Assembly (NCBI RefSeq): GCF_030730925.1
Contig: NZ_JAVAMB010000020.1
Location: 1-64,000 of the forward strand
Direction of reading: 5' to 3'
Length of the DNA stretch: 64,000 nucleotides
Source of the DNA: Flavobacterium sp. DG2-3
GTDB lineage: Bacteria; Bacteroidota; Bacteroidia; Flavobacteriales; Flavobacteriaceae
In this document: piece by piece, positions 44,696 through 54,180 of the stretch
How the letters are laid out: each line of letters starts with the position of its first letter
Numbering within the stretch: position 1 is the first letter of the stretch
The notes under the pieces: generated by a model
The model's database searches: none
Seen by the model: only the letters and a program-made list of their open reading frames with translations
Told to the model about the DNA's origin: nothing
Program-made: the position numbers and the translations under genes

Positions 44696-45052
44696 TTAAG
44701 CTACAGGAACAGACATACGAACCTCAACGATTGCTCCGTACTGAATAATCGGACATGCTTCTGCAATTTTAACGGCTTCATCATAATCATTTGATCGGAT
44801 TAAGAATAAACCGCCAATTGATTCTTTTCCATGTCCGAAAGGTCCGGTTGTAATATGATTTCCCATTTTGGTATGTTTAATCACTCTTCCGTCTAGATCC
44901 CAACGTTTTGGCGGAGCTACCAATTTATCCTGAGCTGCAATTCCTGCAATCCAATCTTGATACGGTTTTATGGCATCTTTCATTTGTTCTGGTGTTGGGA
45001 CTGGTTTCTCGCTTGTGAAATCTCTGTGGATCACTACTAAAAATTCTTGCAT
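44696..45052 (-). CDS. YCII-related protein
   Basis: The protein has 118 residues from the ATG at 45052 (M-Q-E-F-L-V-V-I-H). The frame extends to 45130, but the added residues are basic low-complexity and overlap the small upstream gene. The ferredoxin-like fold of YCII proteins shows in the M-x-x-Y/F-L-V-V start, the G-P-F-G-H-G-K-E-S-I-G-G-L-F-L-I strand-turn and A-V-K-I-A-E-A-C-P, with E-V-R at the end. Family members bind small ligands or are fused to sigma factors; its own function is unknown. Confidence 0.85.
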   Translation of the reverse strand: MQEFLVVIHRDFTSEKPVPTPEQMKDAIKPYQDWIAGIAAQDKLVAPPKRWDLDGRVIKHTKMGNHITTGPFGHGKESIGGLFLIRSNDYDEAVKIAEACPIIQYGAIVEVRMSVPVA

Positions 45053-45089
45053 AATACTTTTATTTAAGGATTTATAAATCGTTTTATAT

Positions 45090-45281
45090 TTAAAAAATAG
45101 ATGCGTAATCTTCTTCTTCGTTCTCGTCAAACGGCTGTTCTTTCATGTGAACTGTTTCGTCCAGTAATTCGCATCCATCGGTTAAATCGTGATGATGCAG
45201 ATTTAGCTCACCTTCTTCTTCATTACTATGAATCTGAGTTTTGGTTAAGCCCAATATTCTAAAAATATTAACTAGTTTCAT
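45090..45281 (-). CDS. Small acidic hypothetical protein (63 aa)
   Basis: This short frame lies between pirin and YCII genes with 37-38 bp on either side, spacing typical of this operon. It begins M-K-L-V-N-I-F-R-I-L-G and becomes strongly acidic (E-E-E-G, D-E-N-E-E-E-D-Y) with a L-H-H-H-D patch that could bind a metal. No family recognised. Position, start codon and clear codon composition make it likely real. Confidence 0.55.
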   Translation of the reverse strand: MKLVNIFRILGLTKTQIHSNEEEGELNLHHHDLTDGCELLDETVHMKEQPFDENEEEDYASIF

Positions 45282-45319
45282 GATTTTCTTTTTTAATAAG
45301 TTCCTTCTAATGCTTTATT

Positions 45320-46198
45320 CTATACTGGCTTAATCACTTTTCGAGTCTTGCCTTTTACTTCGATAAAACCCATTTTCCCATTTTCAAAATTTGCTACAGC
45401 TTGAGATAAAGCCAATTCTGATTCCATTACAAAAGCGCCTTTAGAAAAGGAAGGCTCATCGAGCGGTTCTGCAGAAATAAACAGCAATTCGCTATTGGTG
45501 ATTCCGATAAATTTGAGAGGCTCTTCAAGATCTGATCCTGCCATAGAAATAACCATTCCTTCCTCCAGTTCTGTAGTGGATTGATTGGTTATAAAATCAA
45601 AAAAACCTTCAACTGCCAGAACAGTTCCCGACCATTGTGCATTAAGCTGATGCGAAAACTCTTTTCCTGCCTTTAAAAAAACATGCAGAATGGTTAACGA
45701 ATCTGGCGTTTCAATTTTATTTTCTGTATTTCCTGTTTTACCGCAAACCACCCTTACGCGTAGACCTTCCTCTTTGATTTCGGGAATTTGCGCTTTATCA
45801 ATAACTAAACTTTTAGGATTGTCTTGTTTTTTTGCTGCTGAACTATTTACAAACAACTGCAAACCTTCAACATTGGTACCTTCAGTAACGGGAAACTCAG
45901 AATGAACGATTCCTTTTCCTGCATAAGACCAATTCAGACTTCCTGGAGTTATAACCGTATTGTTCCCTTTTGAATCTAAACTTTGAAAAGGTGCTGAATT
46001 CTCAAAAACATAATGCAGTACCGACATTCCTGCGTGTGGCTGCGGACCGTAGACATCATGAGTCAATTCAAAATGATCAAATCCGATAATTGGATTCATT
46101 AGTCCGTCAAAATCATTGCTTCTTGCTTTTCTGGCAAAAAACTGCTCATCTCCCTGTACTTCCGGAGTGACCACTGCTGAGAGTTTTAACTTGTTCAT
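45320..46198 (-). CDS. Pirin-family protein
   Basis: This 292-residue bicupin has an N-terminal cupin with the pirin metal motif in modified form, near H-A-G-M-S-V-L-H-Y and later G-K-G-I-V-H-S-E, giving candidate His/Glu ligands. Residues about 105-135 hold the E-G-L-Q-L-F-V-N block that corresponds to the pirin G-x-Q-L-W motif. The C-terminal cupin is degenerate. Bacterial pirins are iron enzymes of quercetinase type or redox-linked regulators. It heads a probable operon with the 63-aa and YCII genes. Confidence 0.85.
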   Translation of the reverse strand: MNKLKLSAVVTPEVQGDEQFFARKARSNDFDGLMNPIIGFDHFELTHDVYGPQPHAGMSVLHYVFENSAPFQSLDSKGNNTVITPGSLNWSYAGKGIVHSEFPVTEGTNVEGLQLFVNSSAAKKQDNPKSLVIDKAQIPEIKEEGLRVRVVCGKTGNTENKIETPDSLTILHVFLKAGKEFSHQLNAQWSGTVLAVEGFFDFITNQSTTELEEGMVISMAGSDLEEPLKFIGITNSELLFISAEPLDEPSFSKGAFVMESELALSQAVANFENGKMGFIEVKGKTRKVIKPV

Positions 46199-46274
46199 AT
46201 TATTATTTTTTATGGTTAGAAAACACCGCTGCCCATTGATTTGCCGTGTTGTTGATCAGTTTTCGTAAAATAAA

Positions 46275-46379
46275 TTACGCTGACGTAGGGCACAAGAATA
46301 CACGAACGGGTGGAAAGTGTACGCCCATTACAACCGCCTCGACAAACTGCCTACCCGTCATCTTCGTTTCAACGGGCAT
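46275..46379 (-). other. High-GC patch with a 34-codon open frame
   Basis: Within an otherwise AT-rich gap, 46321-46380 is 55 percent GC. The minus strand reads ATG (46379) through 34 codons to TAA (46275), beginning M-P-V-E-T-K-M-T-G-R-Q-F and ending F-L-C-P-T-S-A. It could be a small protein, a remnant of a transferred gene or a structured RNA. Function unknown. Confidence 0.3.
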
Positions 46380-46409
46380 CGAAGCTTTTATAGTTTTTTA
46401 GAATTTAGA

Positions 46410-47165
46410 TTAGGCTCTTTGAGGACGGTTTGGAAACCATTCTTCAAAAGTGATAGTTCCTAGTTTTGCGGTTGCAGCAGGAACCAAAGTAAGTTCTTCA
46501 AGAGGAGAACCAAAGTATAATGCTTTTTCATCTGAAATCACTTCCAGCGGATCATTTGTTTTGGTCAAATAAGTCTGTAAAAGTTCTGAAAGTTTGAAAC
46601 GTTCTGGTCCGCCAATTTCAATAATATCGTTAATCGGATTGGCAAGTGATAATTCGACTACCATTGAAGCCACATCTTCTGAAGCGATCGGCTGGATTTT
46701 GGTTGGAGAAATTACTACACTTCCTCCTTCGTGAGCAGATGCAGCAATTCCGCCAAGGAATTCCATAAATTGAGTAGAATGAATAATCGTAAACGGAACT
46801 CCCGCTTTTCTTATTAAATTTTCTTGAGCTTGTTTGGCTCTAAAATAACCGCTTTCCTGCAAACGGTCTGTACCTACCACAGAAAGTGCAATGTGATGTT
46901 TTACTCCTGCATTGATTTCTGCTGCTAAAAGGTTTCTTCCAGAAGTTTCAAAGAATTCTAACACTTCTTTGTCTGCAAATGATGGCGAATTAGCCAAATC
47001 AATTACGATATCTGTTCCGTTTACTGCTTCTGCAAGTCCTTCGCCCGTAATAGTATTAATTCCCGTTGATGGCGCTGCTGCGATTACATTGTGTCCCTGA
47101 TCGCGAAGTTTGTTTACTACTTTTGATCCGATTAATCCTGTTCCTCCGATTACTAAAATTTTCAT
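46410..47165 (-). CDS. NmrA-like NAD(P)-binding oxidoreductase
   Basis: The 251-residue protein has the atypical SDR Rossmann motif G-G-T-G-L-I-G at the N-terminus and S-V-V-G-T-D-R in the middle. The F-R-A-K-Q-A-Q-E sequence occupies the place of the Tyr/Lys pair. This is the NmrA/SDR_a5 group, commonly quinone reductase-like or redox sensors. No signal. Neighbours on both sides are separate units (211-bp and 239-bp gaps). Confidence 0.85.
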   Translation of the reverse strand: MKILVIGGTGLIGSKVVNKLRDQGHNVIAAAPSTGINTITGEGLAEAVNGTDIVIDLANSPSFADKEVLEFFETSGRNLLAAEINAGVKHHIALSVVGTDRLQESGYFRAKQAQENLIRKAGVPFTIIHSTQFMEFLGGIAASAHEGGSVVISPTKIQPIASEDVASMVVELSLANPINDIIEIGGPERFKLSELLQTYLTKTNDPLEVISDEKALYFGSPLEELTLVPAATAKLGTITFEEWFPNRPQRA

Positions 47166-47349
47166 GATATTGATTTTTTAAATTGTGATAAATTGATTTT
47201 CGTTTTCGATTAGTAATAGCCAAGATGCGTGCCATTCACGTAAACATCTAAAAAACAATTAGTTACATCAAAATCAATATTTCAAAATTCCCTTCCTAAA
47301 GGGAAATCACTTTGAGATTCACTTTATTTAGTGAAAATTTTAAAAATAA

Positions 47350-47383
47350 AAATGCTCAATACTAAAATTAGTAATGAGCATTT
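47350..47383 (-). terminator. Terminator after the sigma-54 activator gene
   Basis: Outer stem AAATGCTCA / TGAGCATTT with an inner ACTA / TAGT pair. On the minus strand a T-rich tail follows. It lies 22 bp beyond the stop of the activator gene. Confidence 0.75.
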
Positions 47384-47404
47384 ATCATGAAAAATATTTT
47401 ATTC

Positions 47405-50053
47405 CTAAAAGTAATCTGCTTTTGTAATGAGCAGTTTTTTCATTTTAGAATGAAGTGTATTTCCTGGAATATCCAGCGCTTCTGCTGCGCCGCCCGCTCC
47501 AGAAATCTTCCCTTTGCATCGTTTTAAAGCACTGATAATAAACATACGCTCCATTTCTTCAAGAGATTTACTGAAAATATTTTCGTCAGCATCATTGCTT
47601 TTATCCGCTTTTCTCGGAATATAAACTTCCCTTAAAACATTGTCTTCGGCCATTAATACGCTGCGTTCGATAAGATGTTCTAGTTCTCTAACATTTCCCG
47701 GCCATAAATAACTCTGCAATTGCTGCATTGCTTTTGGCGCAATACGATTTATATTTTTACGGCTGTTTTTACTGTATTTAGTGACAAAGAAATTAGCAAG
47801 CGGTTCTACATCTTCCATTCTATCTCGAAGCGCAGGCAGGTAAATTGGAAATACATTCAATCGATAAAAAAGATCCGATCGAAAACGGCCGGCGGCAACT
47901 TCATCTTCCAGATTTCGGTTTGTGGCGGCAATAATTCTCACATCAACTTTAATCGTATCTTTTCCTCCCACGCGTTCCAGTTCTTTTTCCTGAATCACGC
48001 GCAAAAGTTTAACCTGTGCTTCGAGGGGCATTTCTCCTATTTCATCTAAAAATAAAGTACTGTTATTAGCGAGTTCAAATTTTCCAATTCTTCTTTCGGT
48101 TGCTCCTGTAAATGCGCCTTTTTCGTGTCCGAACAATTCGCTTTCGATTAAACTGGCTGGCATTGCGGCACAATTTACCTTAATCATCAATTTGTCTTTT
48201 CTTAAAGATGCGTTATGAATGGCGCGCGCAATCAATTCTTTTCCGGTTCCCGTTTCTCCTAATATCAAAACGGTCGAATTGGAATCGGCTACCAAAGACA
48301 TGAGATGATAGACTTTCTGCATTTGCACGCCGCTGCCAATAATTTCAGAAAAATTATAAATGTTTTTTATCTGTTCTTTCAAATAGACATTTTCATGTTC
48401 CAACTGCTGTTTGTAAAGCAGTAATTTTTCATTGGCCTGTATATTCGCAATAGCGACAGAAATTTGAGAGCAAAGTCCCTTCAAAATAGACGGATTCAAT
48501 TTGTCTGCTAAAAGCCACATCGTACCCACTCGCAAAGTGCCGACTTTTAATAAAGCGCCGTAAGCATTTTTAAATCCAACTTTTTTCCATAATTGGGCAA
48601 AATCAGAATTAGTATTTCTAAGTTCTTCCTCTACATTAAAAATAACAGTGCCGTCGCTTTTTATTACCTGAGCAGTATAAGGTTCTTTTATATTGAGTTT
48701 GATGGCAGCCATTTTGTCAAAATCAATTTCTGCTTTTACAAATAAAGATCTGTCAAACATGTAGGAAGTCAAACCGTAATCATCGTCATCAAAAACTTTT
48801 AGCATCGCCAATTTGGTATCTAGAAGATCACGAAGCACGTTAATTATGGCGTTTTCTAAGTCTTCTTTGGTGCGCACTCCTGCAATTTCATTACTAAAAT
48901 GCAAAAGCACTGCCTGTTCGTTGTTTTTGCTTTCTAATAATTCATTGGCAATAATATTGGACATTGCAGTAGAAATTTGAAAACAGATTCCTTGAAGGAG
49001 CGAGATATTAATTTCTTCAATTGCCAGCCATAACATTCCCAATACGATTTCGCCATTTCGAAGAGCAATGCCGACCATTCTTTGAAATCCTAAATTTTTC
49101 CAGAACAAAAGATAAGGTGCATCAATTCCTCTGTCAATTTCAATATCTACATTAAAAAGCAACGGAATATAACTGTCTAAAACTCGATTTTGCAAACCGT
49201 CGTTTACAGGAAATTTGGATTCTAATAATTCCTGCAAAACTGGGTTATCATCTGAGGTTAGGCTTTCATCATAAATATAAGTGCTTAGCGAATTGCCGTC
49301 TTCATTCAGTTTGCGTATGACATATCCCTGAAGCGGATTTATTTGTTTTAAAGCTGTACGAACCGCAATAGCCAAATCTTGTTTGGTTCTTACTTCTGAA
49401 ATATCATTGCTAAAGTCAAGCAGAAATGATTTTTCCTGCTCTTTTTTCTGCAGTTCTTCATTTTTAATGATATTAGATACCGCAATAGAAAGCTGGGGTG
49501 CAATTCCTTTGATTATATTTCGAAATTCTGGAGTAAAGCTTCCAGGTTTATCGGTATACAGGTGAACAAATCCCAAAGGCTGGTCTTCATTCCACAATGT
49601 CGTCATTAAAGTTTCTCTTACACCGCCATCGTAATTTACCTGTAAAAAACGAGGACTTTGGGGTTTATCTTTAACTTCTTCTACTATAAAAGAAATCGGT
49701 TCTTCGGCAGCGAGAACCGATTTAATAAAAGGTTCGTTGAGTGTAAAATGTGTTTTTTGAAGTTTTGAGTATGATTCTTTGTCTAATATCGCATCTGCAT
49801 CGCGATCTAGCAAAAATCCAGCATACGTTTTATCTTTATGATCTATAAGCGTAATGGTGGTATGTGTAAAATAAAAAAGCCCTTTTAACCTTTTAGAAAA
49901 AAGCAGAATCAAATCTTTCTTTTCCCTAACTTTAGTAATATCTTTTCCCAGATCTAATAAAACAACACTTTCATGCTCGACAGCAATCTGTGATGAGTTA
50001 TTAGAACTAGATTTTTTATTTGCTGAAGGGGACTTCGTTTTTTCGTTCTTCAT
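47405..50053 (-). CDS. Sigma-54-dependent activator with three GAF-type sensor repeats
   Basis: The 882-residue protein has three related sensor modules (about 25-200, 205-375 and 380-545), each starting with a version of F-S-N-[DE]-I-x-x-V-R-T-K-x-D-L, which looks like GAF domains made by duplication. The AAA+ domain has Walker A G-E-T-G-T-G-K-E near 595, the sigma-54 contact loop G-A-F-T-G-A at 646-651, Walker B F-L-D-E-I-G and an arginine-finger region L-R-D-R. The C-terminus is a Fis-type helix-turn-helix. No receiver domain is present, so it likely senses a small molecule directly. It lies 124 bp downstream of the porin of the aspartate module and may control it. Confidence 0.92.
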   Translation of the reverse strand: MKNEKTKSPSANKKSSSNNSSQIAVEHESVVLLDLGKDITKVREKKDLILLFSKRLKGLFYFTHTTITLIDHKDKTYAGFLLDRDADAILDKESYSKLQKTHFTLNEPFIKSVLAAEEPISFIVEEVKDKPQSPRFLQVNYDGGVRETLMTTLWNEDQPLGFVHLYTDKPGSFTPEFRNIIKGIAPQLSIAVSNIIKNEELQKKEQEKSFLLDFSNDISEVRTKQDLAIAVRTALKQINPLQGYVIRKLNEDGNSLSTYIYDESLTSDDNPVLQELLESKFPVNDGLQNRVLDSYIPLLFNVDIEIDRGIDAPYLLFWKNLGFQRMVGIALRNGEIVLGMLWLAIEEINISLLQGICFQISTAMSNIIANELLESKNNEQAVLLHFSNEIAGVRTKEDLENAIINVLRDLLDTKLAMLKVFDDDDYGLTSYMFDRSLFVKAEIDFDKMAAIKLNIKEPYTAQVIKSDGTVIFNVEEELRNTNSDFAQLWKKVGFKNAYGALLKVGTLRVGTMWLLADKLNPSILKGLCSQISVAIANIQANEKLLLYKQQLEHENVYLKEQIKNIYNFSEIIGSGVQMQKVYHLMSLVADSNSTVLILGETGTGKELIARAIHNASLRKDKLMIKVNCAAMPASLIESELFGHEKGAFTGATERRIGKFELANNSTLFLDEIGEMPLEAQVKLLRVIQEKELERVGGKDTIKVDVRIIAATNRNLEDEVAAGRFRSDLFYRLNVFPIYLPALRDRMEDVEPLANFFVTKYSKNSRKNINRIAPKAMQQLQSYLWPGNVRELEHLIERSVLMAEDNVLREVYIPRKADKSNDADENIFSKSLEEMERMFIISALKRCKGKISGAGGAAEALDIPGNTLHSKMKKLLITKADYF

Positions 50054-50177
50054 TTTACAGACAATTTACAAGTCATAATTATCCGTTAAAATTACTTAAA
50101 TTTAACCTGCAAAAGCTCCTTCAATTGAAATAAATCGAATCTTAAAATACTTTCCTGAATACCCTTAATTACAAAAC

Positions 50178-51368
50178 TTACAATACCAACAATGGAGAAA
50201 TAACTCCAATCATTAATCTGCCTGTATTATTATTGACTTGTCCTAAATACGTTTTCGAATAGTCGCTATACTCATAAAATCGTCCTACGTAGCTTGCATA
50301 GAATTTTAAATTAAAATTTTTGATGGGATAAAATTCAACCGTTGGAATAACTCCCCATGCGGTTCTCATACGTGTAGAAGTTGCCAAATCTGAAGGAACA
50401 TCCTTCCAATATGCAGTACTGACCATTCCGATTGCTGAAAGTTTCCATTGTTCGTTAAGCGAATATACTGCTCTTAGCCAATGTTCTACATAATTGGTGT
50501 TTTCTGCAGCATGATCTAAGATGTTATCGGGAATAATCGTACTCACCACTCCCGTTCTGTCCAAATCTTCACTGCTCCATTTAAAATCGTATTGAAACAG
50601 CCATTTTTTAGTTCTAAATTGATTTCCAAGTGCCGTATAATACATATTTACCGGTTTGCCGTGTTTTTCGGCCTCCTGAAAAATACTGAAACTGTAGATT
50701 GTTTTGAATTTTCCGTCTAGAAAACTTCCGTTCCAGTTGCCGATATAGGCTGCAGGAAATTTTGCTTCTGTAATATCGGGTACATCCTGATAAATCTCTG
50801 AAAAAGTTTGGGTTCTTGAATTTAATACCTGAGCTGAAAATGAATGATTTTTGGACGGAATCCAATTGAATTGCACGCCCGTTAAGAAGTTATCTGAATT
50901 GTCTACGATATCATTGTATTGGTAAATATCAATTGGGTTCATATCAAATTCATAACCTCCCCAATTGGCAGTCATTTTTCCAACCGCGATACTTGTTTTC
51001 TTGGATATCGTATAACCAATAAAAGCCAAATCTGTCGAGCTGGACATATTGTCTACCGACTGCACTTCGGTATTTTTGGTATATCGGTCTCTAAATCTAA
51101 AAAACACTTTATCCTTATAGACCTTTCCTTTTATTTCTAATCTAAACTGATTGATTTCGAACCTGCTTCCTGTATATTTTCCATCAGCGAAATAATTGTT
51201 CATACCAAGCTGCGTATTAAAAATGACATCAACATTGTTTAACAAATCGGCTTTATTTGCCTTTATCAAAGGCACCTGATGATTAATTATGGTGTCTGCC
51301 TGCTTATCCTGCTGCGCATAAATATTGACAGCTATTAATCCTACTAGTATTAAAAATAGTTTACGCAT
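50178..51368 (-). CDS. Outer-membrane porin (OprO/OprP-like beta barrel)
   Basis: The protein has 396 residues from the ATG at 51368, which starts a signal peptide ending N-I-Y-A-Q-Q. The mature protein is an antiparallel beta barrel with alternating hydrophobic residues, a K-V-F-F-R-F-R-D-R-Y strand, a central G-K-M-T-A-N-W-G-G-Y-E block and a hydrophobic C-terminal strand ending L-L-V-L. It resembles phosphate-selective porin O/P family members. As fourth gene of the asparagine/aspartate module it may admit asparagine or aspartate through the outer membrane. Confidence 0.8.
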   Translation of the reverse strand: MRKLFLILVGLIAVNIYAQQDKQADTIINHQVPLIKANKADLLNNVDVIFNTQLGMNNYFADGKYTGSRFEINQFRLEIKGKVYKDKVFFRFRDRYTKNTEVQSVDNMSSSTDLAFIGYTISKKTSIAVGKMTANWGGYEFDMNPIDIYQYNDIVDNSDNFLTGVQFNWIPSKNHSFSAQVLNSRTQTFSEIYQDVPDITEAKFPAAYIGNWNGSFLDGKFKTIYSFSIFQEAEKHGKPVNMYYTALGNQFRTKKWLFQYDFKWSSEDLDRTGVVSTIIPDNILDHAAENTNYVEHWLRAVYSLNEQWKLSAIGMVSTAYWKDVPSDLATSTRMRTAWGVIPTVEFYPIKNFNLKFYASYVGRFYEYSDYSKTYLGQVNNNTGRLMIGVISPLLVL

Positions 51369-51382
51369 ATTTTTAGGTTTTG

Positions 51383-51414
51383 AACAGGGAAGCATTACAA
51401 AACACTTCCCTGTT
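51383..51414 (-). terminator. Hairpin between asparaginase and porin genes (possible attenuator)
   Basis: Stem AACAGGGAAG / CTTCCCTGTT with a 12-nt loop lies in the 53-bp gap. On the minus strand the T-run after it is short, so it may only reduce read-through into the porin gene or stabilise the upstream message. Confidence 0.5.
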
Positions 51415-51421
51415 TACATTA

Positions 51422-52471
51422 TTAATACTCGAAAAAATACTCCTGAAGTTTTTTGCTATCGCTGGTTTGCGTTAATCCTAGCATCAATAAGATTCTCGCT
51501 TTTTGCGGAATTAAATCATCGGCAACTATAGTTCCTAATTTTGCATCGTCGGTTTCATCCAAAAGTGTTACTCTTCCTGTTGGCACTCTGGAAGCTCGGG
51601 CTACTACAATGCCTTTTTTAACTGCAGCAGCTGCGGCATCTGAATTTACTTTGTTTAGATTTCCGTTTCCTAAACCACCTGTAACAATGCCTTTTACACC
51701 AGCAGCAACATACGCATTGATAGCCGTTGCAGGCGCATCTGCAAATAATTCTACTACAGCAACATCTGGCAATTTGGTTAATCCTGTAATATCAAAAGGT
51801 GTATTTTTATTGCTTTTTCTAAGCTCTTTTTGATACATAACTACTTTTCCGTCGTAAACCTGCCCTATCGGACCACTGTTTGGTGCGTTAAAAGCATTTA
51901 AATGTGTTGTACTTGTTTTTACGGCATCTCTTCCTGACAAAATATATTCATTGAATACCAATAATACGCCACTATTTGCTGCCTGTTTGGAAGCTGCCAA
52001 AGTCACGGCATCAAATAAGTTTTTCGGGCCATCGGCACTAATTGCTGTCGCTGGACGCATTGATCCTGTAATCACCACAGGTTTGTCATAACGAACGGTT
52101 AACGATAGAAAATAAGCCGTTTCTTCCTGCGTATCTGTACCGTGCGTAATTACAATACCGTCGGCTTCGTTATTTTTATAAATTTCGTTAATTCTTTTAT
52201 TCAATTTGATCCAGATATCAACGCTCATATCCTGACTACCAACGTTGGCAATCTGTTCTCCTGTTATGTCTGCAATTTTTTCAATTCCCGGAACAGCAGA
52301 AATTAAATCTTTTATAGGCAATTCTCCTGCTTTATAAGCCGAACGGTCTGCCGAAGCTCCTTTTCCTGCAATTGTTCCTCCAGTTGCCAGCACTTTAATT
52401 CGGGGCAATTTTTGCGCTTGAATACTGAAACTTAAAAAAATCGATAAGACTAAAGCTAATAGTGTTTTCAT
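51422..52471 (-). CDS. Periplasmic L-asparaginase (type II)
   Basis: The 349-residue protein has a signal peptide ending S-I-Q-A-Q, marking the periplasmic type II enzyme. The first catalytic threonine lies in A-T-G-G-T-I-A-G and the second triad in H-G-T-D-T-Q-E-E-T-A; K and D residues further on fit the family. It hydrolyses asparagine to aspartate and ammonia. The gene follows the aspartate 4-decarboxylase gene by 24 bp, so it feeds aspartate to the antiporter and decarboxylase made from the same operon. Confidence 0.94.
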   Translation of the reverse strand: MKTLLALVLSIFLSFSIQAQKLPRIKVLATGGTIAGKGASADRSAYKAGELPIKDLISAVPGIEKIADITGEQIANVGSQDMSVDIWIKLNKRINEIYKNNEADGIVITHGTDTQEETAYFLSLTVRYDKPVVITGSMRPATAISADGPKNLFDAVTLAASKQAANSGVLLVFNEYILSGRDAVKTSTTHLNAFNAPNSGPIGQVYDGKVVMYQKELRKSNKNTPFDITGLTKLPDVAVVELFADAPATAINAYVAAGVKGIVTGGLGNGNLNKVNSDAAAAAVKKGIVVARASRVPTGRVTLLDETDDAKLGTIVADDLIPQKARILLMLGLTQTSDSKKLQEYFFEY

Positions 52472-52495
52472 GATTTAAAAGATTTGATTTATAAT

Positions 52496-54145
52496 TTATT
52501 TTTTGGTTGAATTTTCCCAGCTCGTTACATATTCCATTAAAATTTTACGGATGTTTTTTCCTAGAATTAAATAACTTTCTGTTGGAAGATTGGCAAGCGA
52601 AACCCTTATACTCCATTCTGGACCTGCAAAACCGCCTCCGTTTAAAAGTACAATAGCTGTTTTTTCGGCAAGACGGAATAAAACATCAACAGGCTCAAAA
52701 TTGGTCACAAGCCAGTTTGCAAAACCATCGCCGTAAAAATGTTTGGCGGCTACCATAATATCAATTTCAGAATAATATCCTGCACGCATTGGATCTTCCA
52801 GAATTGGAACTTCCATTCCTTCCCAAAGCAGATTTAAACGTTTTTTGATAATGGTTTGCGTCAATGTTTTGTAAACATCCTGAGTATCTAAAATGCAATA
52901 AGCAGAGAAAAGCATCATTTGAAATTGCTGAGGTAATGAAAGGCCAGCGGTATGATTTAAAGCTACTTGACGGCTATCTGCAACCAGTCTGTCAATGAAT
53001 TTAATTTTCTCTGGCTCCAGCGTTAAAGAAGAATAACGATGATGCAGTTCTTTTTTGTGAGCATCGCTTAAATTCGCAATTTTTTTATCGAAAATATTAT
53101 CCTCATGAATCGCTATAATTCCTAATCGCCATCCTGTACAGCCAAAATATTTGGAGAAAGAATACACCGTAACCGTGTTATAAGGAATAATAGCCATCAA
53201 CGATCTGAAGTTGTTGATAAACGTTCCGTAAACATCATCTGTAATGACCATGAGTTCAGGATTGTGATTTTTAACAATATCAGCAATGTAATTTAATGTC
53301 TCTGTACTCATTGCCGAAGAAGGCGGATTGCTCGGATTTACTACAAAAGCAACTTTGACAGACGGATCTTTTAATTTATCTAATTCTGAATTCGGATATT
53401 GCCAAGTATGAAAACCATTTTCTCCTTCTCCGCTTGCCTGTACATGAACCACTTCAAAACTATAGCGATCCAATTCTGGAATTTCGATATAAGGCGTAAA
53501 GGTTGGTGTTAGTAATGCAATTTTATCTCCGCGCTCGGTTAGATGATTCTGCATAAAAGAATCGAAAATATAACACATGGCGGCCGTTCCTCCTTCAACT
53601 GCAAAAAGATCAAACTTTCCTTTATCATTTCCTAAACCACACATTTCCTGAGTGATATAATCGTGAACCACAATTTCCATGTGGCTCAGCATACGATCTG
53701 GAACTGGATAATTGAACCCGATTATTGCTTCAATCCATTCGCGAATCCATGCATCGGCATCAAAATCATGTTTTTCTACGCCGTAACGATAGGTTTTCTC
53801 TAAAAGTGATGCTCCTGGAGTGTTTTTGTTTTTACTCAAAAATTCTTCAAAACGTTTGGAAACGCCAGTTTTGTCTTGTACAATTCCAGCCATAATTCCT
53901 TGTTCTTCAAAGACATTTTTACATTCGTTTAAAGCAAATTGTCCAAACAAAAAATAAGCTTCACGCGGAACGGTCGCAATCCAGTTTGGATTTCCTCTTC
54001 CTGCATTTAGCGTAATAGCTGTAGATTTTAAAGCGCTCTCGTTTGCTAGACGAATTAGTTCATTTTTAATTTCAAAAGGGCTTAGCGTCTGAAGTGTTTT
54101 TTCGACTTCACGCGATGTTTTAATTTTGGAAATATCAATAGCCAT
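52496..54145 (-). CDS. aspD: Aspartate 4-decarboxylase (bifunctional aspartate aminotransferase)
   Basis: This 549-residue fold-type I PLP enzyme has no signal. It shows V-V-N-P-S-N-P-P-S-S near the substrate site, I-T-D-D-V-Y-G with the PLP-ring Asp, and the PLP lysine in S-F-S-K-Y-F-G-C-T-G-W-R-L-G. The long N-terminal extension and length near 540 distinguish aspartate 4-decarboxylase from ordinary aminotransferases (about 400). It converts aspartate to alanine and CO2, consuming a proton in the cytoplasm. Pairing with aspT just upstream (35 bp) strongly supports the call. Confidence 0.92.
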   Translation of the reverse strand: MAIDISKIKTSREVEKTLQTLSPFEIKNELIRLANESALKSTAITLNAGRGNPNWIATVPREAYFLFGQFALNECKNVFEEQGIMAGIVQDKTGVSKRFEEFLSKNKNTPGASLLEKTYRYGVEKHDFDADAWIREWIEAIIGFNYPVPDRMLSHMEIVVHDYITQEMCGLGNDKGKFDLFAVEGGTAAMCYIFDSFMQNHLTERGDKIALLTPTFTPYIEIPELDRYSFEVVHVQASGEGENGFHTWQYPNSELDKLKDPSVKVAFVVNPSNPPSSAMSTETLNYIADIVKNHNPELMVITDDVYGTFINNFRSLMAIIPYNTVTVYSFSKYFGCTGWRLGIIAIHEDNIFDKKIANLSDAHKKELHHRYSSLTLEPEKIKFIDRLVADSRQVALNHTAGLSLPQQFQMMLFSAYCILDTQDVYKTLTQTIIKKRLNLLWEGMEVPILEDPMRAGYYSEIDIMVAAKHFYGDGFANWLVTNFEPVDVLFRLAEKTAIVLLNGGGFAGPEWSIRVSLANLPTESYLILGKNIRKILMEYVTSWENSTKK

Positions 54146-54180
54146 AATAAAAATTTTTTAGATTTATAAAAACAAGCACA

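Noticed and set aside
50054..50177. Possible sigma-54 promoter upstream of the activator gene
   Set aside because: A GG and a GC pair are present on the minus strand, but their spacing is 9 nt, not the 12 nt (start to start) needed for -24/-12.
51453..51833. 126-codon plus-strand frame
   Set aside because: Shadow of the asparaginase gene, whose active-site motifs are on the minus strand.
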